51,010 bases of DNA, taken from assembly GCA_905233465.1 (NCBI GenBank), contig CAJOEI010000022.1, positions 1 through 51,010 of the forward strand, in the 5' to 3' direction. Both the position numbers and the translations under genes were made by a program. The stretch is from an uncultured Bacteroidaceae bacterium. Lineage in GTDB: Bacteria > Bacteroidota > Bacteroidia > Bacteroidales > Bacteroidaceae. How positions within the stretch are numbered: position 1 is the stretch's first letter; each line of letters opens with the position of its first letter. This document shows positions 37,113-44,185 of this stretch, piece by piece. A model generated the notes under the pieces. The model was not told the DNA's origin and ran no database searches. It saw only the letters and a list, made by a program, of their open reading frames with translations.

Positions 37113-37160
37113 ACTTCTTAAACTCCTTAAACTCCTTAAACTCCTTAAACTTCTTTAACT
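37113..37160. repeat. 9-bp tandem repeat
   Basis: Units of TTAAACTCC repeat about four to five times with decayed ends. It fills the gap between the TPR gene and the next start codon (37172). Unlike most arrays here the period is 9, not 7. Confidence 0.75.
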
Positions 37161-37171
37161 CCCTATAATAA

Positions 37172-38686
37172 ATGTATAGTCACAAGTCTTTAACTCTGAC
37201 AATCATCATTGTTTCACTCCTTGTGTGTCTCTCTCCAGCTGCTGCACAGCAGAAGAGCAACTTGCAGCAACGTGCCGAGACCGAGGCCGCCAACGGCAAG
37301 GATGTCTCAGCACGCTCGCTGTGGATACGTGCCTACGAGGACTATGTCGCCAAAGGGCAAACAGCGCAGGGCGTTGAATGTGGCGTGAAGGCCGCAGCAT
37401 TGTACTACAAGGAGAACTCCTACCAGGAGGCCTTTGACCTGTTGCGCCTCATTGACCAGTCCATAGCCGCCGACAAGCGCGCCAAGTCCACCGACATCGC
37501 AGCCTGGCGATATCAGGTCATCAAGGAGAGGATGGCGATGTACATCAAGATGCGTCGCAGCGACAAGGCCAAGGAGCAGATAGACAACATGCAGCTCCAG
37601 GCCTACGCCTCGGGCAATGAGAGCATCAAGAACGACCTGCTGCAGAACAAGGCGATATTCTACTACACTTTCGGTCAGGATGCCAAGGGCAACGCAGTGT
37701 TCAAGGAAATGGCAGACAAGCTCACCGCTGAGAAGGAATACGACAAAGTTGATGATGTCTATCGCACACTCATTACTCGCAGCCTGGCTTCCGGTAACGC
37801 CAACATGGTGGCACAGGCCTACAGCGGTTACGTCGTCTGGAAAGACTCCGTGAACAACCTGAAAATAGCCGACATCAATGCCACGCTCAAGCAGCAGATT
37901 GCCGAGGGCGAGGCGGCGATGGCTGAGAAAGACGACACCATAGCATCGCGGGGCCGCACCATAGCCTCGTTGTGCACGCTCGCAGCAGTGCTGGCCGTTG
38001 CGCTCGTCGTAGCCATATTATTGCTCATGCGCCTCATCTACGTCAGCCAGCGCCAGCGCAAGACCATCCGTCGCGCCAACGACAACAACGCACTCAAGGC
38101 GCAGTTCATCAGCAACATATCGTCACAGATGGCTCCCACGCTGCAGAAGCTCGACGCACGTCAGCCCGAGGTGAAAGCCCTGCAGGACTTCACCCGTCAG
38201 CTGCAGACGCTGTCGAGATTAGAGAACACCCAGCAGGAGAGCGTGCCCCTCGAAGAGATTTCCTTGCCGCCATTCTGTGAGGAGCTGATGAACAGCATCC
38301 GCCAGACGGTGAGCAGCGGCATCGCCCTCACCGTGAACGCCCCAAATATGTCAGCATGGATCAACAAGGACTATGTGGGCCACATCCTCTCGCATCTGCT
38401 GTGCAATGCCGCCACCCACACGCCCGAGGCCGGCCACATCTGGCTCGAGTACAAGCGTCGCAGCGCACACAAACATCAGTTCCTGGTTGCCAACACAGGC
38501 CAGCCCATACCCGAAGAACAGCGTGAAGAGGTCTTCAGGCCCTTCCGTGAGATCAAGGACCTCACCACAGGCACAGGCCTGGGCTTGCCTATCTGTCGTC
38601 AGATGGCCGTGAACATGAAGGGTGATCTTGAGATAGATCCCGAGTTCACCAAGGGCACACGCTTCATTCTCACTCTGACATTCTAA
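37172..38686 (+). CDS. Sensor kinase-like protein lacking the phosphoacceptor histidine
   Basis: 504 aa. A signal peptide (1-25), periplasmic helical/TPR sensor (30-260) and one membrane span (264-289) precede the kinase part. The segment that should be the H-box reads FISNISSQMAPTL (312-324), with S318 where histidine is expected. The ATPase has a recognisable N box (SHLLCNAATHTP, 407-418) and G2 box (GTGLGLPICRQM), while the G1 region (VANTGQPIP) is weak. It may bind ATP without autophosphorylating, or use another residue. No response regulator is adjacent. Confidence 0.8.
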   Translation: MYSHKSLTLTIIIVSLLVCLSPAAAQQKSNLQQRAETEAANGKDVSARSLWIRAYEDYVAKGQTAQGVECGVKAAALYYKENSYQEAFDLLRLIDQSIAADKRAKSTDIAAWRYQVIKERMAMYIKMRRSDKAKEQIDNMQLQAYASGNESIKNDLLQNKAIFYYTFGQDAKGNAVFKEMADKLTAEKEYDKVDDVYRTLITRSLASGNANMVAQAYSGYVVWKDSVNNLKIADINATLKQQIAEGEAAMAEKDDTIASRGRTIASLCTLAAVLAVALVVAILLLMRLIYVSQRQRKTIRRANDNNALKAQFISNISSQMAPTLQKLDARQPEVKALQDFTRQLQTLSRLENTQQESVPLEEISLPPFCEELMNSIRQTVSSGIALTVNAPNMSAWINKDYVGHILSHLLCNAATHTPEAGHIWLEYKRRSAHKHQFLVANTGQPIPEEQREEVFRPFREIKDLTTGTGLGLPICRQMAVNMKGDLEIDPEFTKGTRFILTLTF

Positions 38687-38702
38687 TTCCCAACTTACAT
38701 CA

Positions 38703-38835
38703 TTGAACATTGAACATTGTGAATTGTGAATTGTGAATTGTGCATTGTGAATTGTGAATTATGCATTGTGAATTATGCATTGCCTTTAAACTTTAAACTT
38801 TCAACTTTAAACTTTCACCTACGGCCTCTGGCCGT
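38703..38835 (+). repeat. Long heptad array with hairpin upstream of fetB-like gene
   Basis: GAACATT units change to GAATTGT/GCATTGT units (to about 38790), then AAACTTT/CAACTTT units (38786-38816). A perfect hairpin follows at 38821-38835 (ACGGCC, loop TCT, GGCCGT) and ends six nt before the next ATG. It is the longest such array in the window and would cover the ribosome-binding region of the downstream gene. Confidence 0.8.
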
Positions 38836-38841
38836 GTCATC

Positions 38842-39618
38842 ATGGACATATCCTACTCCTCTCTTGCCATAGGCCTGCTGCTGTTGCTGGTGCCGCTGTT
38901 CTTCCTGTGGAAGCTGCGCACGGGCCTCGTGCGTGCCACGTGTGTGGCGGCGTTGAGGATGATAGTCCAGTTGGCATTCATCAGCATCTACCTGCGCTAT
39001 CTCTTCGAGTGGGACTTGCCTTGGCTCAACACCTTGTGGGTCATAGTGATGGCACTCATCGCCACACACACCACTGTCGAGCGCACGCGTCTGCGGCGCG
39101 GCATAGTGGCTCTACCGGCGTTTGTAGCCTTTTGCGTTTCGGCATTGCTGGTGGGCTTCTTCTTCCTTGTGCCGGTGCTGGGGCTTGAACATCCTTTCAC
39201 CGCGCGCTATTTCGTGCCCATCATGGGCATCCTTATGGGTAATATGTTGGGAGTCAATGTCCTTACGCTGTCTACCTTCTATAGCGGCATCGAGCGCGAG
39301 CAAGCCACTTACTACTATCTTCTGGCCTCCGGAGCATCGCGCTTCGAGGCGTGGCTGCCATTCATGCGCGAGGCTGTGCAAAAGAGCTTCACACCATGCA
39401 TTGCCAATATGGCTGTGATGGGCATCGTGGCCCTTCCAGGCACCATGATAGGCCAGATACTTGGTGGCTCGCCACCCGATGTGGCTGTGAAATATCAAAT
39501 GATGATAGTGATAATTACAATGTCAGCCTCGATGCTCTCGCTGATACTCGCCTTGTGGCTCAGCACTCGCCGCGCATTCGATGCCTACGGGCGGCTGACA
39601 CTGAAAGTAGAGAATTAG
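38842..39618 (+). CDS. FetB-like (UPF0014) ABC transporter permease
   Basis: 258 aa with about seven hydrophobic segments (first at 5-22). UPF0014 motifs are visible: LRMIVQLAFISIYL, PIMGILMGNMLGVN, EREQATYYYLLASGASRFEAWLPFMREAV and ALPGTMIGQILGGSPP. In E. coli FetA (ATPase) and FetB export iron. No FetA-like ATPase is adjacent here, so the partner must be elsewhere or the substrate may differ. The ATG follows a heptad-hairpin element by six nt. Confidence 0.9.
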   Translation: MDISYSSLAIGLLLLLVPLFFLWKLRTGLVRATCVAALRMIVQLAFISIYLRYLFEWDLPWLNTLWVIVMALIATHTTVERTRLRRGIVALPAFVAFCVSALLVGFFFLVPVLGLEHPFTARYFVPIMGILMGNMLGVNVLTLSTFYSGIEREQATYYYLLASGASRFEAWLPFMREAVQKSFTPCIANMAVMGIVALPGTMIGQILGGSPPDVAVKYQMMIVIITMSASMLSLILALWLSTRRAFDAYGRLTLKVEN

Positions 39619-39629
39619 TTAATTTCACT

Positions 39630-39686
39630 CAACTTTCAATTATCAAAATTCCGAATTTTCAACTTTCACCTTTAAATTTTCAACTT
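39630..39686. repeat. Heptad-like repeat abutting the next start codon
   Basis: CAACTTT, CAATTAT, AAATTTT and CAACTT units fill the gap and end directly at the ATG at 39687, leaving no separate ribosome-binding region. Confidence 0.6.
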
Positions 39687-40337
39687 ATGCAAGAGTCATT
39701 CCCCCTCATATCACGTCGCAGCCTTGCTGCCTGCATTGCCGACGGTTGCCGTCTCGTGGCCAACAATATCTGGACACTACTCTATTGTTCCTGGCCGCTC
39801 CTGGTGTTGTGGCTGCCCTTTGCCGCACTGATGTTCAGCCCTGTAGACGGTTTCTGGAGTATCATCGCCATTGTAGCCAGCACAGCGCTCGAGCTGTTGT
39901 GGATATACCACACAGCCATGCTGCTTCGCCTATACAACATACGTGGCATCTTCCTTCGTGAGAAAGCAACCGCCATCTGGCGCGCTGATGGAGGCCGCAC
40001 AGGGCGCAGCCTCATGCGACAGCTATGGCAGCTCATCCGCTCGCCCCGACAGTGGCCCGCATTTGTGGGATTGCTCTTCGTTTGTGCCATATACATCTCT
40101 GTAGGCTATATGCTGTTGGCTATGCCGCTGGGTGTAACTACACTGATGGACAGCCAGATAGCTGAGGCCTACGCCAATGCCGACCCCATAGACATCCCCG
40201 CCTACATGCTGTGGCTGCGACCCATCGTGGCAGCCGTGGCAAAGGTGTTGGTGACCATCCTCAGCTGGGCAGCCTGGTTCCCCCTTGCCTTCTTCAGCGG
40301 CAGCATATACGCGGCTACGCCGCAGTTGAAAGCCTAA
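39687..40337 (+). CDS. Multi-spanning membrane protein of unknown function
   Basis: 216 aa with four to five hydrophobic segments (about 24-50, 55-78, 125-148, 180-207). I recognise no family. The last residues (YAATPQLKA) are encoded by the hairpin-plus-heptad repeat (40311-40335), which also brings the stop codon, so the natural C-terminus has been replaced or extended. The start at 39687 is preferred to longer readings that overlap the FetB-like gene in another frame. Confidence 0.65.
   Translation: MQESFPLISRRSLAACIADGCRLVANNIWTLLYCSWPLLVLWLPFAALMFSPVDGFWSIIAIVASTALELLWIYHTAMLLRLYNIRGIFLREKATAIWRADGGRTGRSLMRQLWQLIRSPRQWPAFVGLLFVCAIYISVGYMLLAMPLGVTTLMDSQIAEAYANADPIDIPAYMLWLRPIVAAVAKVLVTILSWAAWFPLAFFSGSIYAATPQLKA
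40311..40335 (-). repeat. Hairpin plus heptad inside a 3' coding end
   Basis: Read on the minus strand: CAACT, then a perfect hairpin (GCGGC, loop GTA, GCCGC, 40323-40311) followed by GTATAT, exactly as at 49714. It encodes the AATPQLKA tail of the membrane protein. Confidence 0.7.
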
Positions 40338-40446
40338 GAAATCCTAGGCTTTCCTAAGAAACCTAGGAATACCTAGGAAACCCTAGGAAACCCTAGGAAA
40401 TCCTAGGAAATCCTAGAAAACCCTAGAAAACCCTAAGAAACCCCAG
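40336..40446. repeat. CCTAGG decamer array, left of the four-helix-bundle gene
   Basis: About eleven tandem 10-bp units of the form CCTAGGAAAT or CCTAGGAAAC, each centred on the palindrome CCTAGG; outer units are more diverged. The array ends 18 nt before the ATG at 40465. Confidence 0.9.
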
Positions 40447-40464
40447 AACTAAAAAAGCAACGAT

Positions 40465-41124
40465 ATGGAATATAATACAAAAGGGAAGGTGCTGAAAAAG
40501 GCAGTTGTCTGGAAAGAACTGTACTTCTATCGCAAAAGCGATGCAATCTACCAGCTAACGGTAGAGTTCTGTCATCGTTTTCTTCCTCCTTATGGCGACC
40601 GTACCGTTGATCAAATGGTGCAGGCTGCCCGCTCTGGCAAACAAAATATTGTCGAGGGAAGCGAGGACGGCCAAACCAGTTCTGAAATGGAGATAAAACT
40701 GCTGAATGTGGCTCGTGGCAGTTTGCAAGAGCTGCGTTCAGACTATCTGGACTACCTGAACACACATCATCTGTCCGTATGGGCCGTTGACAGCGAACGG
40801 CAGAAACGCCTGAGAGACTTCTGCCACTCTCATAATGACTATAGTGACTATGCTCCATTTGCGGACAAGATGACAGATGAGGAAATGGCGAACCTGTTGC
40901 TAACGCTATGCCATCAGACAGACAAGATGATGTGCTCTTATATAGAAAACTTAGAGCACCGCTTTGTGACCGAAGGCGGCATCAAGGAGCGTATGTATGC
41001 AGCCCGCACCGGCTACCGCAAGGAGGCCGATGCCCGCATGCAAGCCTTAGAGAAAGAAAACCAACAGCTGAAAGCAAAAATCAAAGAGCTGGAGAAAAAG
41101 ATAGAAGAGCTTAGAAGAGCTTAG
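40465..41124 (+). CDS. Four-helix-bundle protein (S23/IVP type, with suffix domain)
   Basis: 219 aa. Residues about 20-150 match the four-helix bundle family related to proteins encoded in 23S rRNA intervening sequences and to the Avd accessory protein of diversity-generating retroelements (LTVEFCHRFLP, MVQAARSGKQNIVEGSEDG, KLLNVARGSLQELRSDYLDYL). The C-terminal 45 residues are a Lys/Glu coiled coil (KENQQLKAKIKELEKKIEEL). CCTAGG decamer arrays flank it on both sides, and the right-hand array supplies its TAG stop. There is no rRNA, reverse transcriptase or transposase nearby. Family proteins are thought to bind nucleic acid; the role here is unknown. Confidence 0.85.
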   Translation: MEYNTKGKVLKKAVVWKELYFYRKSDAIYQLTVEFCHRFLPPYGDRTVDQMVQAARSGKQNIVEGSEDGQTSSEMEIKLLNVARGSLQELRSDYLDYLNTHHLSVWAVDSERQKRLRDFCHSHNDYSDYAPFADKMTDEEMANLLLTLCHQTDKMMCSYIENLEHRFVTEGGIKERMYAARTGYRKEADARMQALEKENQQLKAKIKELEKKIEELRRA

Positions 41125-41196
41125 GAAAACCTAGAAAACCCTAGGACACCCTAGGAAATCCTAGGCAGTCCTAGGCCCCTTTAGGAACCCCTAAGA
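41116..41196. repeat. CCTAGG decamer array, right of the four-helix-bundle gene
   Basis: About eight units of the same 10-bp repeat (CCTAGAAAAC, CCTAGGACAC, CCTAGGAAAT and others). The first unit lies within the end of the gene. Confidence 0.88.
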
Positions 41197-41203
41197 GCTT
41201 GGG

Positions 41204-41329
41204 ACTAAAACATCCACAAGTTGGCATGAAAACATCCGGAGGTTAGCGGAAAATGATCCTGGAAGATTTACGTGAAAGTCCCGGATGTTTTAGTGCAAAC
41301 CTCCTGGATCATCAACCGCTAACCCCCGG
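41204..41329. repeat. Interleaved inverted and direct repeats
   Basis: ACTAAAACATCC (41204-41215) is the exact complement of 41283-41294. CCGGAGGTTAGCGG (41236-41249) pairs with 41316-41329 at 13 of 14 positions. The stem partners alternate, so both stems cannot nest simply. Units of about 22-25 bp starting AAAACATCC or AAAATGATCC recur along the stretch. Confidence 0.75.
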
Positions 41330-41408
41330 GCCTTTTACCGCTAAAATGTTAAAAAAGATAACTGCTTCATCTGTAGTATCTTACACGGCCGTTCTACCCC
41401 TCGCCGGC

Positions 41409-41458
41409 CCACTCCCAGCCCCTCCCCAAAGGAGGGGAGCTTTGTAAGGAGGGAGTGG
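41409..41458. repeat. GC-rich palindromic repeat
   Basis: Outer arms CCACTCCC (41409-41416) and GGGAGTGG (41451-41458); an inner hairpin CCCCTCC/GGAGGGG around 41419-41437. Same family as 33750-33885. Confidence 0.72.
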
Positions 41459-41685
41459 TTACTAATTGAGTGGGAGCGGCGTTGTGCCTACATTGCCTAC
41501 ACACTAACCTACATATCTCTATCCTTCACATTCACAACATGTTAGATGGTGCTTGTGTAGGCATGTAGGTTGTTTTATGAATAAGAACACAGAGACACAG
41601 AGAAATTTTTTCGCAAGCGGATGATGAAAAGCTGTCGCTGTATGTCTTTCCACGTAGGCCGACGCGGCAGATAGATGTCATAATC

Positions 41686-42318
41686 TTATAGCTTATAATC
41701 CACCTTAATCACCAGCACTCGTAGCCTTTGGCTTGCGGCTGTAGTCTTCACCTTCGCCACGTGCCAGTCACACGGAAACATGATATTGAAGGTTTCGGGG
41801 ACGGAAGTGAATTGTTCCAGACGATCGTACTCAAAAGCGTATTCCAGACGGTCGGGCTTGTAGTCGGCAAGAGGATGTGAAGTCTCGTGGTCAAGGCGGC
41901 AGAAACCCTCCGTTCCGCTGACGACGTACATGAAATCTATCTTCTGATAATGACTCTCGCTGCCTTTACCCTGTCGCAGGTCGTCCTGCGAGCACCAGTT
42001 GTCTCCGTCCTCGACGCTGACCGTTAGCGTTGTCTCTGGAATCGGTGTTCGACCAGCTGGTATGGCCAGCAAGTCCGTTTCCTGCAACCATTTGAACAGC
42101 GCATTCCATTGTTCTGGATTTCTATGGTACTGGAGATAGAACTCCACCTGATTGACCGTCGGAGCGGGCGAAGCCTTGGTGAATCCATTGCGCCAACCAC
42201 CTTTCTTCACCCATTTCTGGGCAAGCTTGGTCAGTTCCTTTGGATATTCGTTAGTGTAGGTTTGTGAGTAAGCCATCATCGTAGCAAAGATGGCAAACAG
42301 TGTGATTATTTTCCTCAT
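41686..42318 (-). CDS. Secreted YhcH/YjgK/YiaL (DUF386) family protein
   Basis: 210 aa with a signal peptide (MRKIITLFAIFATMMAYS). The DUF386 double-stranded beta-helix fold is suggested by ESHYQKIDFMYVVSGTEGF and a metal-site-like PCDWHVAKV near the end. Family members such as YhcH and EbgC act in sugar metabolism (proposed isomerase or anomerase roles). A secreted form beside a fucosidase suggests action on released sugars, but no substrate is shown. It lies 85 nt downstream of the fucosidase gene on the same strand. Confidence 0.8.
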   Translation of the reverse strand: MRKIITLFAIFATMMAYSQTYTNEYPKELTKLAQKWVKKGGWRNGFTKASPAPTVNQVEFYLQYHRNPEQWNALFKWLQETDLLAIPAGRTPIPETTLTVSVEDGDNWCSQDDLRQGKGSESHYQKIDFMYVVSGTEGFCRLDHETSHPLADYKPDRLEYAFEYDRLEQFTSVPETFNIMFPCDWHVAKVKTTAASQRLRVLVIKVDYKL

Positions 42319-42403
42319 TTGATTATTCTTTGTTTTAGTTAGTTCGTTTCGTTGATATAGTTTTTGGTTATCATATCGTAGTGCAGCGCCTCAGGCCGTT
42401 GGG

Positions 42404-44185
42404 CTAATAATATTCTACATCGATGTCGCCATAGCCCATGCGCTCTCCCTCAGCCAGACGGTCGGCATCAAACTTAATGATACGGGCCTTGGTAGCGGGG
42501 AACTTGATGGTCTGCCAGATAGGATTGTTCACAACGTTGGAGAATTCACCTGAAGCGAGTTTTGTCCAATGTGTCCAGTCGGAGGAGGCCCAAAGGGTGT
42601 AGTGGGTAATAAGTCCGTCGCGGGTGTTCTGCGGCGGCAGGTAGCGGAAGGTGGTAAAGGTCTGCTCATGCTCCCAATCAATTAGCATCTGCTTAGGAGA
42701 ACTGAAGAAGATGTGCAGGCCGGAGGATTTCTTTTCGCCAGCATCAGTAATGTCAGCAGTTATTTCCGGAGCCAGATAAAGTCCCAGTTTCTTTATGATT
42801 GGCTCAGCCTTAGCATCGGAAATGGTGAATCGGAATTGTGTCGCCCTGACTGTTGGGAAGCAGATGATACGCCGATGGCCTATGGTGGTAAGCCCGTCTT
42901 TTCCGTCCTCAACGAGCATATCGCGTAGCGATTGCCACTTGCCGTCAACAAGGGCCTCTATCGTAAACTTCTTGACACGCTGTCCCTGAGCTATGTCCTC
43001 TTCTGCAAGGAAGCGGTTGAAGGCGGTGGGCTTTGTCCATTGAACATTGAACGTTGAACATTGAACATTGCTTTCGGTCTGTGCGCCAGCCCCATTTTCC
43101 ATTTTCCATTTTCCATTTTCAATTAAGTTTTCTTTGAAAACTGTATCAATCATCCGTTTGAAGGCGATGCCACGCAGACTATCTGTAGGATGTATGCGGC
43201 CGTTCGGAGCGATGGGAAAATTCAGGAGCAAGCATGAATTGCGGCCCACACTTTTATAATAGGTGTCCATCAGTTTGGAGAGGCTTTTCACGTGCTCATT
43301 TTCCGTCTCATGGTAGAACCAGCCCGGGCGGATGCTGGTATTGGTCTCACCAGGACACCACACATCGCCATCCTCAACACCATAGTGCAGCATGTGGTAG
43401 GGTGTGTCACCTTTCGATGGCATCAGACTCCAGTTAGTCTCGCCCACGTAGCCAGCTTCGGTACCGACCCATCGCAGGTCGCCGCGGTCGCCGCCAGCAT
43501 CGCTCCAGATGACGCACCGGGGCTGCAGTTCACGAATCATCTTGAAGGTCTCTGGCCATCCATAGTAGTCTTTAGTAATCTGACGCCGTTCGTTTGCACC
43601 GCCATACCAGCCGTCACCACCATTGGCTCCGTCGAACCACACCTCGAAGATGTCACCATACTCCGTCAGCAGTTCACGCAACTGGTTGCGGAAATAGGTG
43701 ACGTATTCGGGCTTGCCGTAATCCTTGTGGTTTCTGTCCCAAGGCGAGAGATAAACCGCAAACTTCAATCCTTCTTTTTTGCAAGCATCAGCCAATTCGC
43801 GTACCACATCACCCTTGCCGCCCTTCCAAGGCGTGTTCTTAATGCTATATTCCGTGTATTTAGACGGCCACATACAGAAGCCGCAATGGTGTTTGGCAGT
43901 GAAGATTATGCCCTTCATGCCAGACTGCTTGCATACGCGAGCCCACTGACGGCAGTCGAGGTCTGCGGGATTGAAGAGGCTGAGGTCTTCATTGCCGAAA
44001 CCCCATTCCTGATCTGTGTAAGTGTTCAGCGAGTAGTGGATGAAGGCATACATCTCCATCTCCTGCCATCGCAGCTGGTTCTCAGAAGGCAGCGGACCGT
44101 ATAGTTTGCCTAACGATGACGCCTGAGCAGCGGCAGCTAAACCCATCATCGTCACGATGGATAATAATGTCTTAAGGTACTTCAT
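42404..44185 (-). CDS. GH29 alpha-L-fucosidase, secreted
   Basis: 593 aa with a signal peptide (1-22). The GH29 barrel is clear: MYAFIHYSLNTYTDQEWG, GIIFTAKHHCGFCMWPS and the nucleophile D185 in FEVWFDGANGGDGW. The acid/base residue is not certain from sequence. A C-terminal discoidin/CBM32-like beta region follows (VRATQFRFTISDAKAEP). Residues about 354-386 are translated repeats (NGKWKMENG from CCATTTT units, NVQCSTFNVQW from CATTGAA units) at the junction between the two domains. It should release fucose from glycans outside the cytoplasm. Its ATG overlaps the stop of the metal permease (ATGA), an odd pairing. Confidence 0.93.
   Translation of the reverse strand: MKYLKTLLSIVTMMGLAAAAQASSLGKLYGPLPSENQLRWQEMEMYAFIHYSLNTYTDQEWGFGNEDLSLFNPADLDCRQWARVCKQSGMKGIIFTAKHHCGFCMWPSKYTEYSIKNTPWKGGKGDVVRELADACKKEGLKFAVYLSPWDRNHKDYGKPEYVTYFRNQLRELLTEYGDIFEVWFDGANGGDGWYGGANERRQITKDYYGWPETFKMIRELQPRCVIWSDAGGDRGDLRWVGTEAGYVGETNWSLMPSKGDTPYHMLHYGVEDGDVWCPGETNTSIRPGWFYHETENEHVKSLSKLMDTYYKSVGRNSCLLLNFPIAPNGRIHPTDSLRGIAFKRMIDTVFKENLIENGKWKMENGAGAQTESNVQCSTFNVQWTKPTAFNRFLAEEDIAQGQRVKKFTIEALVDGKWQSLRDMLVEDGKDGLTTIGHRRIICFPTVRATQFRFTISDAKAEPIIKKLGLYLAPEITADITDAGEKKSSGLHIFFSSPKQMLIDWEHEQTFTTFRYLPPQNTRDGLITHYTLWASSDWTHWTKLASGEFSNVVNNPIWQTIKFPATKARIIKFDADRLAEGERMGYGDIDVEYY
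43038..43119. repeat. Two in-frame heptad arrays in the GH29 gene
   Basis: CATTGAA units (43038-43070, one variant CGTTGAA) and four exact CCATTTT units (43092-43119), separated by 21 bp. Together they encode an insertion of about 30 residues. Confidence 0.85.

Larger units (their letters stand above)
41197..41685. other. Gene-free region rich in nested repeats
   Basis: About 490 bp between convergent genes with no credible gene. It holds interleaved inverted repeats (41204-41329), a GC-rich palindrome (41409-41458) and an imperfect CCTACA-rich inverted repeat (about 41487-41575) that may serve as a terminator. An open frame at 41253-41447 is made of these repeats. Confidence 0.75.

Noticed and set aside
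39351..39686. Longer start for the membrane protein after fetB
   Set aside because: The extension is an out-of-frame reading of the FetB-like gene and of heptad repeats.
40465..41124. Four-helix-bundle gene as part of a diversity-generating retroelement or an rRNA intervening sequence
   Set aside because: No reverse transcriptase, template/variable repeat pair or rRNA sequence is present in the window.
41253..41447. 64-aa plus-strand open frame
   Set aside because: It consists of interleaved inverted repeats and the start of a GC-rich palindrome.
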